From Pseudomonadota bacterium (lineage in GTDB: Bacteria; Pseudomonadota; Gammaproteobacteria; Burkholderiales; Burkholderiaceae_C): a stretch of 64,000 nt of DNA. Location of the stretch: positions 1 to 64,000 of the forward strand of contig JAKOYD010000078.1 in the NCBI GenBank assembly GCA_029780695.1, in the 5' to 3' direction. A program made the position numbers and the translations under genes. Numbering within the stretch: the first letter of the stretch is position 1; the number at the start of each line of letters is the position of its first letter. This document shows positions 26,625 through 36,638 of this stretch, piece by piece. The notes beneath the pieces are model-generated. The model made no database searches. It was not told the origin of the DNA and saw only the letters and a program-made list of their open reading frames with translations.

Positions 26625-26672
26625 CCCTGGCGCTTGCTGGTATTGCGCGGATAGCTATTGAATGTATAGCTG
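26625..26672 (-). repeat. Two-hairpin palindromic repeat (family 1)
   Basis: On the minus strand: AGCTATACATTCAATAGCT, then ATCC, GCGCAATACCAGCAAGCGC, CAGGGG. It lies between the ugpC stop and the dehydrogenase start and consists of almost nothing but the two hairpins. Confidence 0.75.
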
Positions 26673-26675
26673 TCT

Positions 26676-27698
26676 TCAGCCTTCCAGCCGCTGGCCTGTG
26701 GCCTCGTCGAAGCCGTGAATGCGGTCTTCGAGCGGCACCACCTGCAGCGTCTGGCCTGGCGCGGGCGGGGCCTCGGTTTCGTGCATGCGCAGAATCGTCC
26801 ACGGGCCTTGCGGGCCGCCCAAGTGCCCGTACACCAGGCGCTCGGCGCCCAGCATCTCGACGGTTTCGACCTGCAGCGACCAGCCGCCCGAATCGACCAG
26901 GCGCAGGTGCTCGGGGCGGATGCCCAGGATCACGCCGTCGCGCACGCCTTCGATGCCTTTCAGCAAATTCATCGGCGGCGCGCCGATGAAGCTGGCGACA
27001 AACGTGGTGGCCGGGCGGTGGTACACCTCTTCGGGCGTGCCGAACTGCTCCATGCGGCCGGCGTTCATCACCATCATGCGCTGGGCCAGCGTCATGGCCT
27101 CGACCTGGTCGTGCGTGACGAACAGGCTGGTGATGCCCAGTTCGCGGTGCAGCTTTTCGATTTCCAGCCGCGTCTGCGCGCGCAGCTTGGCGTCCAGGTT
27201 GGACAGGGGTTCGTCGAACAAAAACACCTGCGGCTGGCGCACGATGGCGCGCCCCATCGCCACGCGCTGGCGCTGGCCGCCCGACAGTTCGCGCGGCTTG
27301 CGCTGCAGGAACTGGCCCAGTTCCAGAATCCTGGCGGCCTTGTCGACGCGCGCCTGGATCTCTTCCAGCGGCACCTTCTTGATCTTCAACCCGTACGCCA
27401 TGTTGTCGAACACGCTCATGTGCGGGTACAGCGCGTAGTTCTGAAACACCATGGCGATGTCACGCTCGGCAGGCTCCAGATGGTTGACCACACGGTCGCC
27501 GATGCGGATGGTGCCGTCGGTGATCTCTTCCAGCCCTGCCACCATGCGCAGCAGCGTCGACTTGCCGCAGCCCGACGGCCCGACGATGACGACAAACTCG
27601 CCATCCTTCACGTCGGCCGTCACGCCGTGAATGACCTGGTTCGCCTTCGGGCCGCTGCCGTAGCGCTTGATGACGTTGTTGAATTGGATATTGGCCAT
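26676..27698 (-). CDS. ugpC: sn-Glycerol-3-phosphate ABC transporter ATP-binding protein
   Basis: 340 residues of the MalK/UgpC class. Walker [10 protein letters not shown] (about 38-46), Q-loop, signature [14 protein letters not shown], Walker [18 protein letters not shown]-loop [11 protein letters not shown], then a C-terminal TOBE/OB regulatory domain (about 240-340). The start at MANIQFNNV is used; upstream in-frame codons come from the family 2 repeat in the ugpE-ugpC gap. It energises uptake by UgpA/E together with the binding protein UgpB. The UgpC name rests on operon context, since the sequence alone does not separate it from MalK. Confidence 0.93.
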   Translation of the reverse strand: MANIQFNNVIKRYGSGPKANQVIHGVTADVKDGEFVVIVGPSGCGKSTLLRMVAGLEEITDGTIRIGDRVVNHLEPAERDIAMVFQNYALYPHMSVFDNMAYGLKIKKVPLEEIQARVDKAARILELGQFLQRKPRELSGGQRQRVAMGRAIVRQPQVFLFDEPLSNLDAKLRAQTRLEIEKLHRELGITSLFVTHDQVEAMTLAQRMMVMNAGRMEQFGTPEEVYHRPATTFVASFIGAPPMNLLKGIEGVRDGVILGIRPEHLRLVDSGGWSLQVETVEMLGAERLVYGHLGGPQGPWTILRMHETEAPPAPGQTLQVVPLEDRIHGFDEATGQRLEG

Positions 27699-27715
27699 GT
27701 TCAAAACCGAATACA

Positions 27716-27813
27716 GGACGCGAAGGACGCAAAGATCACGCGAAGGACGCAAAAAAGAAATTCAAAATGGCTTGTTTCGCGTCCTTCGCGAACCCTTTGC
27801 GTTCTTCGCGTCC
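27716..27813. repeat. Long nested inverted repeat of GGACGC-AA units (family 2)
   Basis: Outer arms GGACGCGAAGGACGCAAAG (27716-27734) and CTTTGCGTTCTTCGCGTCC (27795-27813) pair with one mismatch. Inner arms around 27738-27752 and 27775-27790 pair too. It is the same make-up as 11157-11264. It fills the ugpE-ugpC gap, where it could stabilise or attenuate the operon mRNA. Confidence 0.8.
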
Positions 27814-27826
27814 GGCTGTTGGCTGT

Positions 27827-28681
27827 TTACTTTTCCGTGTCGACAAGCCCCTTGACGAACCACTTCTGCATCAGGATCACCACCAGCGCCGGCGGCAGCA
27901 TGGCCAGGATGGCGGTGGCCATCACGACGTTCCACTCGACGTAGATCTCGCCGAAGATGGCGCGCTTGATGCCGAGCACGATGGGGTACATGTCTTCGCT
28001 GGTGGTCACGATCAGCGGCCACAGGTACTGGTTCCAGCCGTAGATGAACTGGATGACGAACAGCGCGGCCATGCTGGTCTTGGACAGCGGCAGCAGGATG
28101 TCCTTGAAAAAGCGCATCGGGCCGGCGCCGTCGATGCGCGCGGCCTCGGCCAGTTCATCGGGCACCGTCAAAAAGAACTGGCGGAACAGGAAGGTGGCGG
28201 TGGCCGAGGCGATCAGCGGAACCGTCAGGCCGGCGTAGCTGTTGAGCATCTTCAGGTCCGAGATGACCTGGTAGGTGGGGCCGATGCGAACTTCCACCGG
28301 CAGCATGAGCGTGATGAAGATCATCCAGAACACCAGGCCGCGAAACGGAAAGCGGAAGTACACCAGCGCAAACGCCGACAACAGCGAAATGGCGATCTTG
28401 CCCAGCGCAATCACCATGGCCATCACGAAGCTGGTCCACAGCATGGGCCAGCCGGCGGCGATGGTGCCGCCGCCTTCCACCTTGCCGCCAAACAGCGCCA
28501 GGCGGTAACTGCCCACGATGTTGTCGCCCGGCAGCAGCGACATGGGGTGGCTGGTGGCGATCTGCGTGGCGGTCTGCGTGCTGGCGATGAAAGCGAGGTA
28601 GACCGGGAAGGCAATGATCAGCACGCCGACGATGAGCACGGCGTGGGCGACAAAATCCAGCACGGGTCGGCGTTCAACCAT
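27827..28681 (-). CDS. ugpE: sn-Glycerol-3-phosphate ABC transporter permease
   Basis: 284 residues with six membrane helices and the ABC permease EAA loop ([20 protein letters not shown]) facing the ATPase. The first helix follows [20 protein letters not shown], and the ATG there has GAGG upstream and is preferred over a TTG 15 bp earlier. Position after ugpA and similarity in layout to MalG/UgpE support the name. It forms the inner-membrane channel with UgpA. Confidence 0.92.
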   Translation of the reverse strand: MVERRPVLDFVAHAVLIVGVLIIAFPVYLAFIASTQTATQIATSHPMSLLPGDNIVGSYRLALFGGKVEGGGTIAAGWPMLWTSFVMAMVIALGKIAISLLSAFALVYFRFPFRGLVFWMIFITLMLPVEVRIGPTYQVISDLKMLNSYAGLTVPLIASATATFLFRQFFLTVPDELAEAARIDGAGPMRFFKDILLPLSKTSMAALFVIQFIYGWNQYLWPLIVTTSEDMYPIVLGIKRAIFGEIYVEWNVVMATAILAMLPPALVVILMQKWFVKGLVDTEK

Positions 28682-28738
28682 GGCCAGGCCTCGCAAATCG
28701 AGCGGCCGCGGAGCAGGCCACGCCAGCGAACGCCGTCG

Positions 28739-28816
28739 CCGGACCTGCGCCGGCGGCGGGCGTTGTCCCCCCTCGCGCAGCAGAGGGGGGAAGGCGCGTC
28801 AGCGACTCAGGGGGGT
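28739..28816. repeat. Palindromic intergenic repeat (family 3)
   Basis: CCGGACCTGCGCCGGCGGCG, then GTTGTCCCCCCTC, GCAGAGGGGGGAAGGCGCGTC, AGCGACTCAGGGGGG. A clearly related copy lies at 60595-60660 (same opening GGCCGGACCTGCGCCGG and same order of C- and G-runs). The C-run and G-run can pair. It fills the ugpA-ugpE gap. Confidence 0.75.
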
Positions 28817-28824
28817 GCCTCATG

Positions 28825-29706
28825 TCAATACTGAACTTTCTTCTCGACAAAGCGGAACTGGAACACGGTGAGCAAAATGACGATGGCCATCAGCACCACC
28901 GACTGCGCCGCCGAGCCACCCATGTCCAGCGCCTTGAAGCCGTCGTAATACACCTTGTAGACCAGGATGGCGGTTTCCTTGCCCGGGCCGCCGTGCGTGG
29001 CCGCGTCGACGATGGCGAAGGTGTCGAAGAAGGCGTAGATCACGTTCATCACCAGCAGAAAGAACGTGGTGGGCGACAGCAGCGGGAACACGATGGTCCA
29101 GAAGCGCCGCCAGGGCGAGGCGCCGTCGATGGTGGCGGCCTCGATCACGGCGTTGGGAATGGATTGCAGCCCCGCCAGAAAGAACAGAAAGTTGTATGAA
29201 ATCTGCTTCCATACCGCAGCGATCACGATCAGCGCCATGGCGTGGTTGGCGTTGAGCAGGTGGTTCCACTGAAAACCCAGCGCCTGCAGCGCGTAGGCCA
29301 CCACCCCCCAGGGCGAGGCGAACATCATCAGCCACAGCACGCCGGCCACCACGGGCGCCACGGCATAAGGCCAGATCAGCAGCGTCTTGTAGGCCGTGGC
29401 ACCCCGCACCACGCGGTTGGCCATGACGGCCAGCAACAACGCCACGCCGATGCCGATGACGGCCACCAGCGCCGAGAACAGCGCGGTGATCTTGAACGAC
29501 TGGATGTAGCCCGGATCGCCGAACAGCCGCTCAAAATTGGCCAGCCCGACGAATTCGCGGCTGGTGCCGAAGGCGTCTTCCTGCAACACGCTCTGGTACA
29601 GCGCCTGGCCCGCCGGCCAGAAGAAGAACACCAGCACGATCACCATCTGCGGCGCGATCAGCAGCCAGGGCAGCCAGGCGGACTTGAAGCGAACGCGCTT
29701 TTCCAT
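28825..29706 (-). CDS. ugpA: sn-Glycerol-3-phosphate ABC transporter permease
   Basis: 293 residues with six predicted membrane helices. The EAA loop reads [20 protein letters not shown]. The N-terminus ([20 protein letters not shown]) is typical of UgpA/MalF-like sugar-phosphate permeases without the large MalF periplasmic loop. It lies directly downstream of ugpB, the order found in E. coli ugpBAECQ. Confidence 0.92.
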   Translation of the reverse strand: MEKRVRFKSAWLPWLLIAPQMVIVLVFFFWPAGQALYQSVLQEDAFGTSREFVGLANFERLFGDPGYIQSFKITALFSALVAVIGIGVALLLAVMANRVVRGATAYKTLLIWPYAVAPVVAGVLWLMMFASPWGVVAYALQALGFQWNHLLNANHAMALIVIAAVWKQISYNFLFFLAGLQSIPNAVIEAATIDGASPWRRFWTIVFPLLSPTTFFLLVMNVIYAFFDTFAIVDAATHGGPGKETAILVYKVYYDGFKALDMGGSAAQSVVLMAIVILLTVFQFRFVEKKVQY

Positions 29707-29765
29707 GATGGGCGATTATGCGGTGCCGCCGCCACGCCCGTCGGGGGCCGTGGCGGCGCTCCGTT

Positions 29766-29820
29766 TGCTATCTATTTGAGAGCTTTTCAGGCCCGATGCA
29801 GCGGCGTTGGGGCGTGATCG
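29766..29820 (+). repeat. Degenerate family 1 repeat
   Basis: GCTATCTATTTGAGAGCTTTTC, a weakly paired GCCCGATGCAGCGGCG block and GGGGCGTGAT keep the outline of the family, but the second hairpin is decayed. It lies in the gap between ugpB and ugpA. Confidence 0.5.
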
Positions 29821-29887
29821 AGGGGTGATCAGGCGCGGGCATGAACGCCCGCGCGCCGTGGGCCGCCAGCGCCCAAGCGCCGGCGGG

Positions 29888-31204
29888 TCAGCCCCGGTTG
29901 GCTTTCTGGAAGCGCTCCAGCTGTTCGTTGCCGCGCTTGACGATGGCGTCCAGGGCTTCCTTGGCCTGCTTCTTGCCGCCCCACACGCCTTCCAATTCCT
30001 CGTCGACGATGGTGCGAATCTGCACGAAATTGCCCAGCCGCACGCCGCGCGATTTGTCGGTGGTCTTGCGGATCATCTGCGTCACGCTGACGTCGGTGCC
30101 GGGGTTTTTCTTGTAGAAACCGGATTTGTCGGTCAGCTCGAACGCCGCCTTGGTGACCGGCAGATATCCGGTGCGTTGGTGGCTCCTGGCCGCCACCTCG
30201 GGTTGCGACAGGTAGCTGAAGAACTGGCCGATGCCCTTGTATTCGTCCGGCTTCTTGCCCGCCATCACCCACAGGCTGGCGCCGCCGATCACGGTGTTTT
30301 GCGGCGCGCCCGGCACGTCGGGGTAGTAGGGCAGGGTGCCAATGCCGTAGCCGAACTTGCTGTTGCGCGTGACGTTGCCGTACAGCGCCGATGAGCCGGT
30401 CATCATGGCGCATTCGCCCGAGACGAAGGTGGCATCGGCCGCGTTGCCGCGCCCCTTGTAGACGAACAGCCCTTGCCTGGCCATGTTGCCCAGGTTTTCG
30501 ATGTGGCGCACGTGCAGCGGCGTGTTGACGACCAGGCGCGTGCCCAGGCCGCCAAAGCCGTTGTTCAGCGTGGCGAACAGCACGTTGTGCCAGGCCGAAA
30601 AGCTCTCCAGCTGCGTCCAGCTGCTCCACGACGTGGTGTAGGGGCACTTGTGCCCGCTGGCCTTGAGCTTGGCGGCGGCGCTGGCCACTTCGGGCCAGGT
30701 CGTGGGCGGCTTTTCGGGGTCCAGCCCGGCGGCCTTGAAGGCGTCCTTGTTGTAATGGAATACCGGGGTCGAGCTGTTGAACGGGAAGCTCAACATCTGG
30801 CCATTGGGCGCCGTGTAGTAGCCGGCCACGGCGGGCACGTAGGCGGCGGGATCGAAGCTGACGCCGGCCTGTTTCATCACCTCGCCCACCGGCTTGACGG
30901 CGCCCTTGCTGGCCATCATGGTGGCGGTGCCCACTTCAAACACCTGCAGGATGTGCGGCGCGTTGCCGGCGCGGAACGCCGCGATGGCGGCCGTCATGGA
31001 TTCGTCGTAGCTGCCCTTGAAGGTGGGCACCACCTTGTAGGCCGATTGACTGGCGTTGAACTCCTTGGCCAGGTCGTTGACCCATTCGCCCAGGGCGCCG
31101 CCCATCGAGTGCCACCACTGGATTTCGGTCTGCGCGTGGGCAGGCAGGGCCGCGAGCGTGGCCAGCGCAGCGCTGGCGGCCAGGGCGATTGGGCGAATGG
31201 ACAT
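29888..31204 (-). CDS. ugpB: sn-Glycerol-3-phosphate ABC transporter periplasmic binding protein
   Basis: 438 residues. A Sec signal peptide (about 1-24, cleaved after PAHA) precedes a type I extracellular solute-binding fold. The mature start TEIQWWHSMGGALGEWVNDL and the internal SSTPVFHYNKDAF and GASLWVMAGKK match UgpB proteins. It binds glycerol-3-phosphate, and in E. coli also glycerophosphodiesters, in the periplasm. The ATG at 31204 has AAAGGGGAG upstream and is preferred to one 69 bp earlier. First gene of the transport operon; a possible Pho-box lies about 75 bp upstream. Confidence 0.94.
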   Translation of the reverse strand: MSIRPIALAASAALATLAALPAHAQTEIQWWHSMGGALGEWVNDLAKEFNASQSAYKVVPTFKGSYDESMTAAIAAFRAGNAPHILQVFEVGTATMMASKGAVKPVGEVMKQAGVSFDPAAYVPAVAGYYTAPNGQMLSFPFNSSTPVFHYNKDAFKAAGLDPEKPPTTWPEVASAAAKLKASGHKCPYTTSWSSWTQLESFSAWHNVLFATLNNGFGGLGTRLVVNTPLHVRHIENLGNMARQGLFVYKGRGNAADATFVSGECAMMTGSSALYGNVTRNSKFGYGIGTLPYYPDVPGAPQNTVIGGASLWVMAGKKPDEYKGIGQFFSYLSQPEVAARSHQRTGYLPVTKAAFELTDKSGFYKKNPGTDVSVTQMIRKTTDKSRGVRLGNFVQIRTIVDEELEGVWGGKKQAKEALDAIVKRGNEQLERFQKANRG

Positions 31205-31267
31205 GGCGGTGGCTCCCCTTTCAAAGGCAGGAATGAAGATGAAAAACGGCAGCATGGCAGCGCCGTA

Positions 31268-31296
31268 TGACACCGCAGTGTCACGCCAACGTCATT
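31268..31296. promoter_or_regulatory. Candidate PhoB-type site or dyad upstream of ugpB
   Basis: Two overlapping patterns occur. A perfect dyad TGACACCGCAGTGTCA covers 31268-31283. Two GTCA-containing repeats, TGTCA (31279) and CGTCA (31290), are 11 bp apart, the spacing of a Pho box. ugp genes are PhoB-controlled in E. coli, so such a site is expected. However, the direct repeats point toward the divergent dehydrogenase, not toward ugpB, and the match to the consensus is partial. Confidence 0.35.
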
Positions 31297-31498
31297 TTGG
31301 GGGCAGGCACGGGGTTTTCACGCCCGCGCGGCTCAGGGATTTCCCGCTCGCGGCCCGATGGCCCGGCCCGCGGTGCGTGCTTTGCCGGCCCGGCCGCGCC
31401 GAATGCTGCACCGCAGTAAAATTGCCGGCCAGCCGGACGTCATTTCACGGCATGCCGCCGCTTGTCCCACCAGAGCGCCGCGCTGGGCCACGCTGCTC

Positions 31499-34400
31499 AT
31501 GAACGCTCCGCTCACGTCCCACACTCTGCTGGCCCCGGCCGACGCCGCGCCGCGCCTGCGCGAGATTCCGTACAACTACACCAGCTTTTCCGACCGCGAG
31601 ATCGTGCTGCGCCTGCTGGGCGCGCGCGCATGGGAAATTCTGGACAGCCTGCGCGGCGAGCGGCACACCGGCCGCTCGTCGCGCATGCTGTATGAAGTGC
31701 TGGGCGACGTCTGGGTGGTGCGCCGCAACCCCTACCTGCAGGACGACCTGCTCGACAACCCGCGCCGCCGCGCACAGCTGGTCGAGGCGCTGCGCCACCG
31801 ACTGGCCGAAGTCGAAAAGCGGCGCACGCCCGGCGAAGACGCGGCGCGCGACGCCATGGTGGGCGAGCTGCTGGCGGCCGCGCGGCGCGTGGTGGATGCC
31901 TTCGACCGCTCCTTCGACAAAGTGGCCGAGCTGCGCCGCCGCGCTGCCCGCAGCTTGAGCAAATACACGCACAAGGACAACATCAAGTTCGACGGCCTCA
32001 GCCGCGTCAGCCATGTGACCGACGCCACCGACTGGCGCGTCGAGTTTCCGCTGGTGGTGCTGACGCCCGACACCGAGGAAGAAATGGCCGGCCTCGTCAA
32101 GGCCTGCATCGAACTGGGCCTGACCATCATTCCGCGCGGTGGCGGCACCGGCTACACCGGCGGCGCCATTCCGCTGGACTGGAGGACGGCCGTCATCAAC
32201 ACCGAAAAGCTGATCACCCTGGGCAAGGTCGAGCGCATCGCGCTGCCGGGCGTCGAGGGCGAGGTGCCCACCATCCACACCGAAGCCGGCGTGGTGACCC
32301 AGCGCGTGGCCGACGCGGCTGAAAGCGCGGGCCTGGTGTTTGCCTGCGACCCGACCAGCGCCGAGGCCTCGTGCATCGGCGGCAACATCGCCATGAACGC
32401 CGGCGGCAAGAAGGCCGTGCTGTGGGGCACGGCGCTGGACAACCTGGCCAGCTGGCGCATGGTGACGCCCGACGCGGGCTGGTTGGAAGTCACCCGCGTG
32501 GGCCACAACCTGGGCAAGATCCACGACGCCGAGGTGGCCAGCTTCGAGCTTCAATACTTCGACGCTAGCGGCAAGAAGCTGATCAAGACCGAGCGCCTGG
32601 ACATCCCCGGCGCGACCTTCCGCAAGGAAGGGCTGGGCAAGGACGTGACCGACAAGTTCCTCGCCGGCCTGCCGGGCGTGCAGAAGGAAGGCTGCGACGG
32701 CCTGATCACCAGCGCGCGCTGGGTGCTGCACCGTATGCCCGAGCACACGCGCACCGTGTGCCTCGAGTTCTTCGGTCACGCCAAGGACGCGGTGCCCAGC
32801 ATTGTCGAGATCAAGGACTTCATGTTCGCTGAAGCCAAGCGCACCGGAACGCTGCTGGCCGGCCTGGAACACCTGGACGACCGCTACCTGCGCGCCGTCG
32901 GCTACAGCACCAAGTCCAAGCGCGGCGGTCTGCCCAAGATGGTGCTGATCGGCGACATTGCGGGCGACGACCCCGACGCCGTGGCGCGCGCCACCAGCGA
33001 AGTGGTGCGCATCGCCAATTCGCGCTCAGGCGAAGGCTTCATCGCCGTCGCCGCCGACGCGCGCAAGAAGTTCTGGGCCGACCGCAAGAAGACCGCCGCC
33101 ATCAGCCGCCACACCAACGCCTTCAAGATCAACGAAGACGTGGTGATTCCGCTGCCGCGCATGGCCGAATACACCGACGGCATCGAGCGCATCAACATCG
33201 AGCTGAGCCTGCGCAACAAGATCGAGCTGGCCGACGAGCTGGAGGCTTTTTTGGCGCGCGGCCCGTTGCCGCTGGCGCAGATGCCCGACGGCTCGGTGCT
33301 CGGCTCGCCCCAATTGCTGGGCGAGAAGGTGCAGCAAGCACTGGCCGTGGTGCGCGACGTGCGCGCGCTGTGGCAGGGCTGGCTACAGGGCATCGACACG
33401 CTGTTCCCGCAACTGCAGGACCACAGCCTGCGCGCCAGCTGGAAGACCCAGATACGCGCGCCGCTGCAAGACATCTTCACCGGCAGCGATTTCGAGCCGG
33501 TGATGAAGGCGCTGGGCGACGTGCAGCAGCGCGTGCTGAAGGGCCGCGTGTGGATCGCGCTGCACATGCACGCGGGCGACGGCAACGTGCACACCAACAT
33601 CCCCGTGCACAGCGACAACTACGCCATGCTGCAGACCGCGCACGAGGCGGTGGACCGCGTGATGGCGCTGGCGCGCCGCCTGGACGGCGTGATCAGCGGT
33701 GAGCACGGCATCGGCATCACCAAGCTCGAGTATTTGAGTGACGACGAGATCGCGCCGTTTGCCGACTACAAGCAGCGCGTCGACCCGCAGGGCCACTTCA
33801 ACCGTGGCAAGTTGCTCCGAAATAAAGAGCTGCCCGCGCACCCTGGGCGCCGGCTGCGGGCCGATCTGAGCAATGCCTATACGCCCAGCTTCGGGCTGAT
33901 GGGGCACGAGTCGATCATCATGCAGCAGAGCGACATCGGCGCCATTGCCGATTCGATCAAGGACTGCCTGCGCTGCGGCAAGTGCAAGCCCGACTGCAGC
34001 ACCCACGTGCCGCGCGCCAACCTGCTGTACAGCCCGCGCAACAAGATTCTGGCTACCTCGCTGCTGGTCGAGGCCTTTCTGTACGAAGAGCAGACGCGCC
34101 GCGGCGTGAGCCTCAAGCACTGGGAAGAGTTCGAGGACGTGGCCGACCACTGCACCGTGTGCCACAAGTGCCTCAGCCCCTGCCCGGTGAAGATCGACTT
34201 TGGCGACGTCACCATGAACATGCGCAACCTGCTGCGCAAGATGGGCAAGAAGAGCGTGCGGCCCGGCAACGCGGCGGCGATGTTCTTTTTGAACGCGACC
34301 GACCCGCGCGTCATCAACACCACGCGCGCGGCCATGACGGGCGTGGCTTTCAAGGCGCAGCGCGCGGCGGTCGACTTCTTCAAGGTCGCCGGCCGCCACC

Positions 34401-35383
34401 AGACCAGGCATCCGCCCGCCACCGTCGGCAAGCCGCCGCTGCGCGAAGAGATCATCCACTTCGTCAACAAGAAGCTGCCCGCCGGCCTGCCCAGCAAGAC
34501 GGCGCGCGCGCTGCTCGACATTGAAGACCGGGCCTACGTGCCGGTGATCCGCGACCCAAAGGGCACCTCGGCCGACAGCGAGGCGGTGTTTTATTTCCCC
34601 GGTTGCGGATCGGAGCGGCTGTTCAGCCAAGTGGGACTGGCGACCCAGGCCATGCTGTGGCACGCCGGCGTGCAGACCGTGCTGCCGCCGGGCTACGTGT
34701 GCTGCGGCTACCCGCAGCGCGGCTCGGGCCAGTTCGACAAGGCCGAAAAAATGATCACCGACAACCGGGTGCTGTTCCACCGGCTGGCGACGACGCTGAA
34801 CTACCTCGACATCAAGACCGTGGTGGTCAGCTGCGGCACCTGCTACGACCAGCTCGCGGGCTATGAATTCGACAAGATCTTCCCCGGCAGCCGCATCATC
34901 GACATCCACGAATACCTGCTGGAAAAAGGCATCACGCTGCCCGCGGAGCAGCAAGGCGCCTACCTGTACCACGAGCCCTGCCACAACCCGATGAAGCTGC
35001 AGGATTCCACCACCACGGTGAAGGCGCTGGTGGGCGACAACGTGCTCAAAAACAACCGCTGCTGCGGCGAAAGCGGCACGCTGGGCGTGACGCGGCCCGA
35101 CATTTCCACCCAGGTGCGCTTTCGCAAGGAAGAAGAAATCCGCCAGGGCGCGGCGCAGCTGCGCGCCAGCGGCGCCGTGCCTGAAAAGGCCAACGTCAAG
35201 ATCCTGACCAGCTGCCCGAGCTGTCTGCAGGGCCTCAAGCGCTACGAAGACGATCTGCAGAGCGGCCTGCTCGAAGCCGACTACATCGTCATCGAGATGG
35301 CGCGCCACATCCTGGGCGACAACTGGCTGAAGGATTACGTCGACCGCGCCAACGCCGGCGGCATCGAGCGCGTGCTGGTGTAG
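31499..35383 (+). CDS. Giant FAD-linked oxidase with Fe-S and CCG domains (DUF3683 family)
   Basis: 1294 residues. Order: DUF3683 (about 20-200, from [20 protein letters not shown]); FAD-binding type 4 domain with [17 protein letters not shown]-oxidase C-terminal region with the metal/flavin motif [12 protein letters not shown] and [12 protein letters not shown]; two 4Fe-4S motifs ([23 protein letters not shown]); and two Cys-rich CCG domains ([20 protein letters not shown]). It looks like a natural fusion of GlcD-like and GlcF-like subunits, so oxidation of a 2-hydroxyacid such as D-lactate with electron delivery to the membrane is likely. The true substrate is unknown. The ATG at 31499 is preferred to an in-frame one 141 bp upstream because DUF3683 begins just after it. 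Confidence 0.9.
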   Translation: MNAPLTSHTLLAPADAAPRLREIPYNYTSFSDREIVLRLLGARAWEILDSLRGERHTGRSSRMLYEVLGDVWVVRRNPYLQDDLLDNPRRRAQLVEALRHRLAEVEKRRTPGEDAARDAMVGELLAAARRVVDAFDRSFDKVAELRRRAARSLSKYTHKDNIKFDGLSRVSHVTDATDWRVEFPLVVLTPDTEEEMAGLVKACIELGLTIIPRGGGTGYTGGAIPLDWRTAVINTEKLITLGKVERIALPGVEGEVPTIHTEAGVVTQRVADAAESAGLVFACDPTSAEASCIGGNIAMNAGGKKAVLWGTALDNLASWRMVTPDAGWLEVTRVGHNLGKIHDAEVASFELQYFDASGKKLIKTERLDIPGATFRKEGLGKDVTDKFLAGLPGVQKEGCDGLITSARWVLHRMPEHTRTVCLEFFGHAKDAVPSIVEIKDFMFAEAKRTGTLLAGLEHLDDRYLRAVGYSTKSKRGGLPKMVLIGDIAGDDPDAVARATSEVVRIANSRSGEGFIAVAADARKKFWADRKKTAAISRHTNAFKINEDVVIPLPRMAEYTDGIERINIELSLRNKIELADELEAFLARGPLPLAQMPDGSVLGSPQLLGEKVQQALAVVRDVRALWQGWLQGIDTLFPQLQDHSLRASWKTQIRAPLQDIFTGSDFEPVMKALGDVQQRVLKGRVWIALHMHAGDGNVHTNIPVHSDNYAMLQTAHEAVDRVMALARRLDGVISGEHGIGITKLEYLSDDEIAPFADYKQRVDPQGHFNRGKLLRNKELPAHPGRRLRADLSNAYTPSFGLMGHESIIMQQSDIGAIADSIKDCLRCGKCKPDCSTHVPRANLLYSPRNKILATSLLVEAFLYEEQTRRGVSLKHWEEFEDVADHCTVCHKCLSPCPVKIDFGDVTMNMRNLLRKMGKKSVRPGNAAAMFFLNATDPRVINTTRAAMTGVAFKAQRAAVDFFKVAGRHQTRHPPATVGKPPLREEIIHFVNKKLPAGLPSKTARALLDIEDRAYVPVIRDPKGTSADSEAVFYFPGCGSERLFSQVGLATQAMLWHAGVQTVLPPGYVCCGYPQRGSGQFDKAEKMITDNRVLFHRLATTLNYLDIKTVVVSCGTCYDQLAGYEFDKIFPGSRIIDIHEYLLEKGITLPAEQQGAYLYHEPCHNPMKLQDSTTTVKALVGDNVLKNNRCCGESGTLGVTRPDISTQVRFRKEEEIRQGAAQLRASGAVPEKANVKILTSCPSCLQGLKRYEDDLQSGLLEADYIVIEMARHILGDNWLKDYVDRANAGGIERVLV

Positions 35384-35410
35384 GGCAGGCACTGGTGCCC
35401 GCGGGCCAGC

Positions 35411-35433
35411 GGGGCGCCGGCGTGGAGCGCCCC
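35411..35433. terminator. GC hairpin between convergent genes
   Basis: GGGGCGC (35411-35417) pairs with GCGCCCC (35427-35433) over a 9-base loop, lying between the stops of the DUF3683 gene and the AI-2E-family gene. There is no T-run, so termination would be weak or Rho-aided. Confidence 0.4.
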
Positions 35434-35437
35434 GGCC

Positions 35438-36538
35438 TTACAAATCGTCCGGATGCTGAACGATTTCGCCCGCCGGCGCTGGCTCCGCCTGCGCGTCATG
35501 CTCCCGATTGAATAGCGTCCAGGTGGCCACGAACAGCGCCGCGATCACCGGCCCGATGACGAAGCCGTTGATGCCGAAGGCCGAGATGCCGCCGATGGTG
35601 GACAGCAGCACCACGTAGTCGGGCAGCTTGGTGTCCTTGCCCACCAGAATGGGGCGCAGCAGGTTGTCGACCATGCCGATGACCAGCGTGCCCCAGGCGA
35701 TCAGGCCGACGCCCTGCCAGGTGGCGCCGGTGGCGATCAGGTAGATGGCCACGGGCGCCCAGATGAGCGCCGCGCCCACGGCGGGCACCAGCGACAGCAG
35801 GGCCATCAACGCGCCCCACAGCACCGCGCCGTGAATGCCCAGCACCCACAGCGCCAGCCCGCCCAGGAAGCCCTGCACCATGGCCACCACGATGCTGCCC
35901 TTGACGGTGGCGCGCACCACGGTGGCGAACTTGCGCGACAGGTCTTCCGTCATGTCCGGCGCCAGCGGCACGTGGTCGCGCAGCAGCCGCGCCAGCGTCT
36001 GGCCGTCGCGTAGCAGAAAGAACAGCAGATACAGCATGATGGCCAGGTTGACCACCAGCAGCAGGGTGTTCTGGCCGATCTGCAGGGCGCGCGTCGCCAC
36101 TTCCTGCCCGCCCTGGGTCAGCGCGCCGGACAGCTTGTCGAGCACGTCGCGCACGTTCAGCACGCCAAAGCGACCCGCCAGGTCGGTCAGCCAGGCCGGC
36201 AGCGCGTTCAGGATCTGCTGGTAGTAGCCGCGAAAGTCGATTTCGCCCGCGCGCACGCGCTGGCTGAAGGTGGCGATCTCGTTCACCATGGCGCCGCCCA
36301 CCAGCACCATGGGCACCACCACCAGCAGCAGGATGAAGGCCAGCGTCAGCAGGGCGGCCAGCGTGTCGCGGCCGCGCAGCGACACGCGCAGGCGCCGGAA
36401 CATCCCGTGAAACAGCAGCGCGAACACGATGGCCCAGAACACCGCGCCAAAGAACGGGGCCAGCACGCCGAAAAACGCCAGCGTGACGGCGGCCAGCAGC
36501 AGCAGGAAGAAGGCGCGCTGGATGGCGGGGGTATTCAT
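35438..36538 (-). CDS. AI-2E family transporter (PerM/UPF0118)
   Basis: 366 residues with about seven or eight membrane helices. The family-typical tail reads GTLVIGMVDNLLRPILVGKD and ISAFGINGFVIGPVIAALFV. Members include E. coli TqsA (AI-2 export), YdiK and PerM; others are sodium/proton antiporters, so the cargo is open. The ATG at 36538 is chosen since the first helix starts directly after it (AFFLLLLAAVTLAFFGVLAP); an earlier ATG would add 34 unlikely residues. It is divergent from the DUF971 gene with 100 bp between starts. Confidence 0.88.
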   Translation of the reverse strand: MNTPAIQRAFFLLLLAAVTLAFFGVLAPFFGAVFWAIVFALLFHGMFRRLRVSLRGRDTLAALLTLAFILLLVVVPMVLVGGAMVNEIATFSQRVRAGEIDFRGYYQQILNALPAWLTDLAGRFGVLNVRDVLDKLSGALTQGGQEVATRALQIGQNTLLLVVNLAIMLYLLFFLLRDGQTLARLLRDHVPLAPDMTEDLSRKFATVVRATVKGSIVVAMVQGFLGGLALWVLGIHGAVLWGALMALLSLVPAVGAALIWAPVAIYLIATGATWQGVGLIAWGTLVIGMVDNLLRPILVGKDTKLPDYVVLLSTIGGISAFGINGFVIGPVIAALFVATWTLFNREHDAQAEPAPAGEIVQHPDDL

Positions 36539-36638
36539 GGGCTGGGCACTATACCGGAGCGCCCGGGCGCCCGCGCACCGATACGGGCACAATCGGCGCA
36601 TCCTTGGCTGTCGGGCTGTTTGGCCCCGAAAACACATC

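Noticed and set aside
33383-35392. A 669-codon minus-strand frame opposite the DUF3683 dehydrogenase
   Set aside because: Mirror of a conserved gene with all catalytic motifs on the plus strand; the antisense translation shows no family features.
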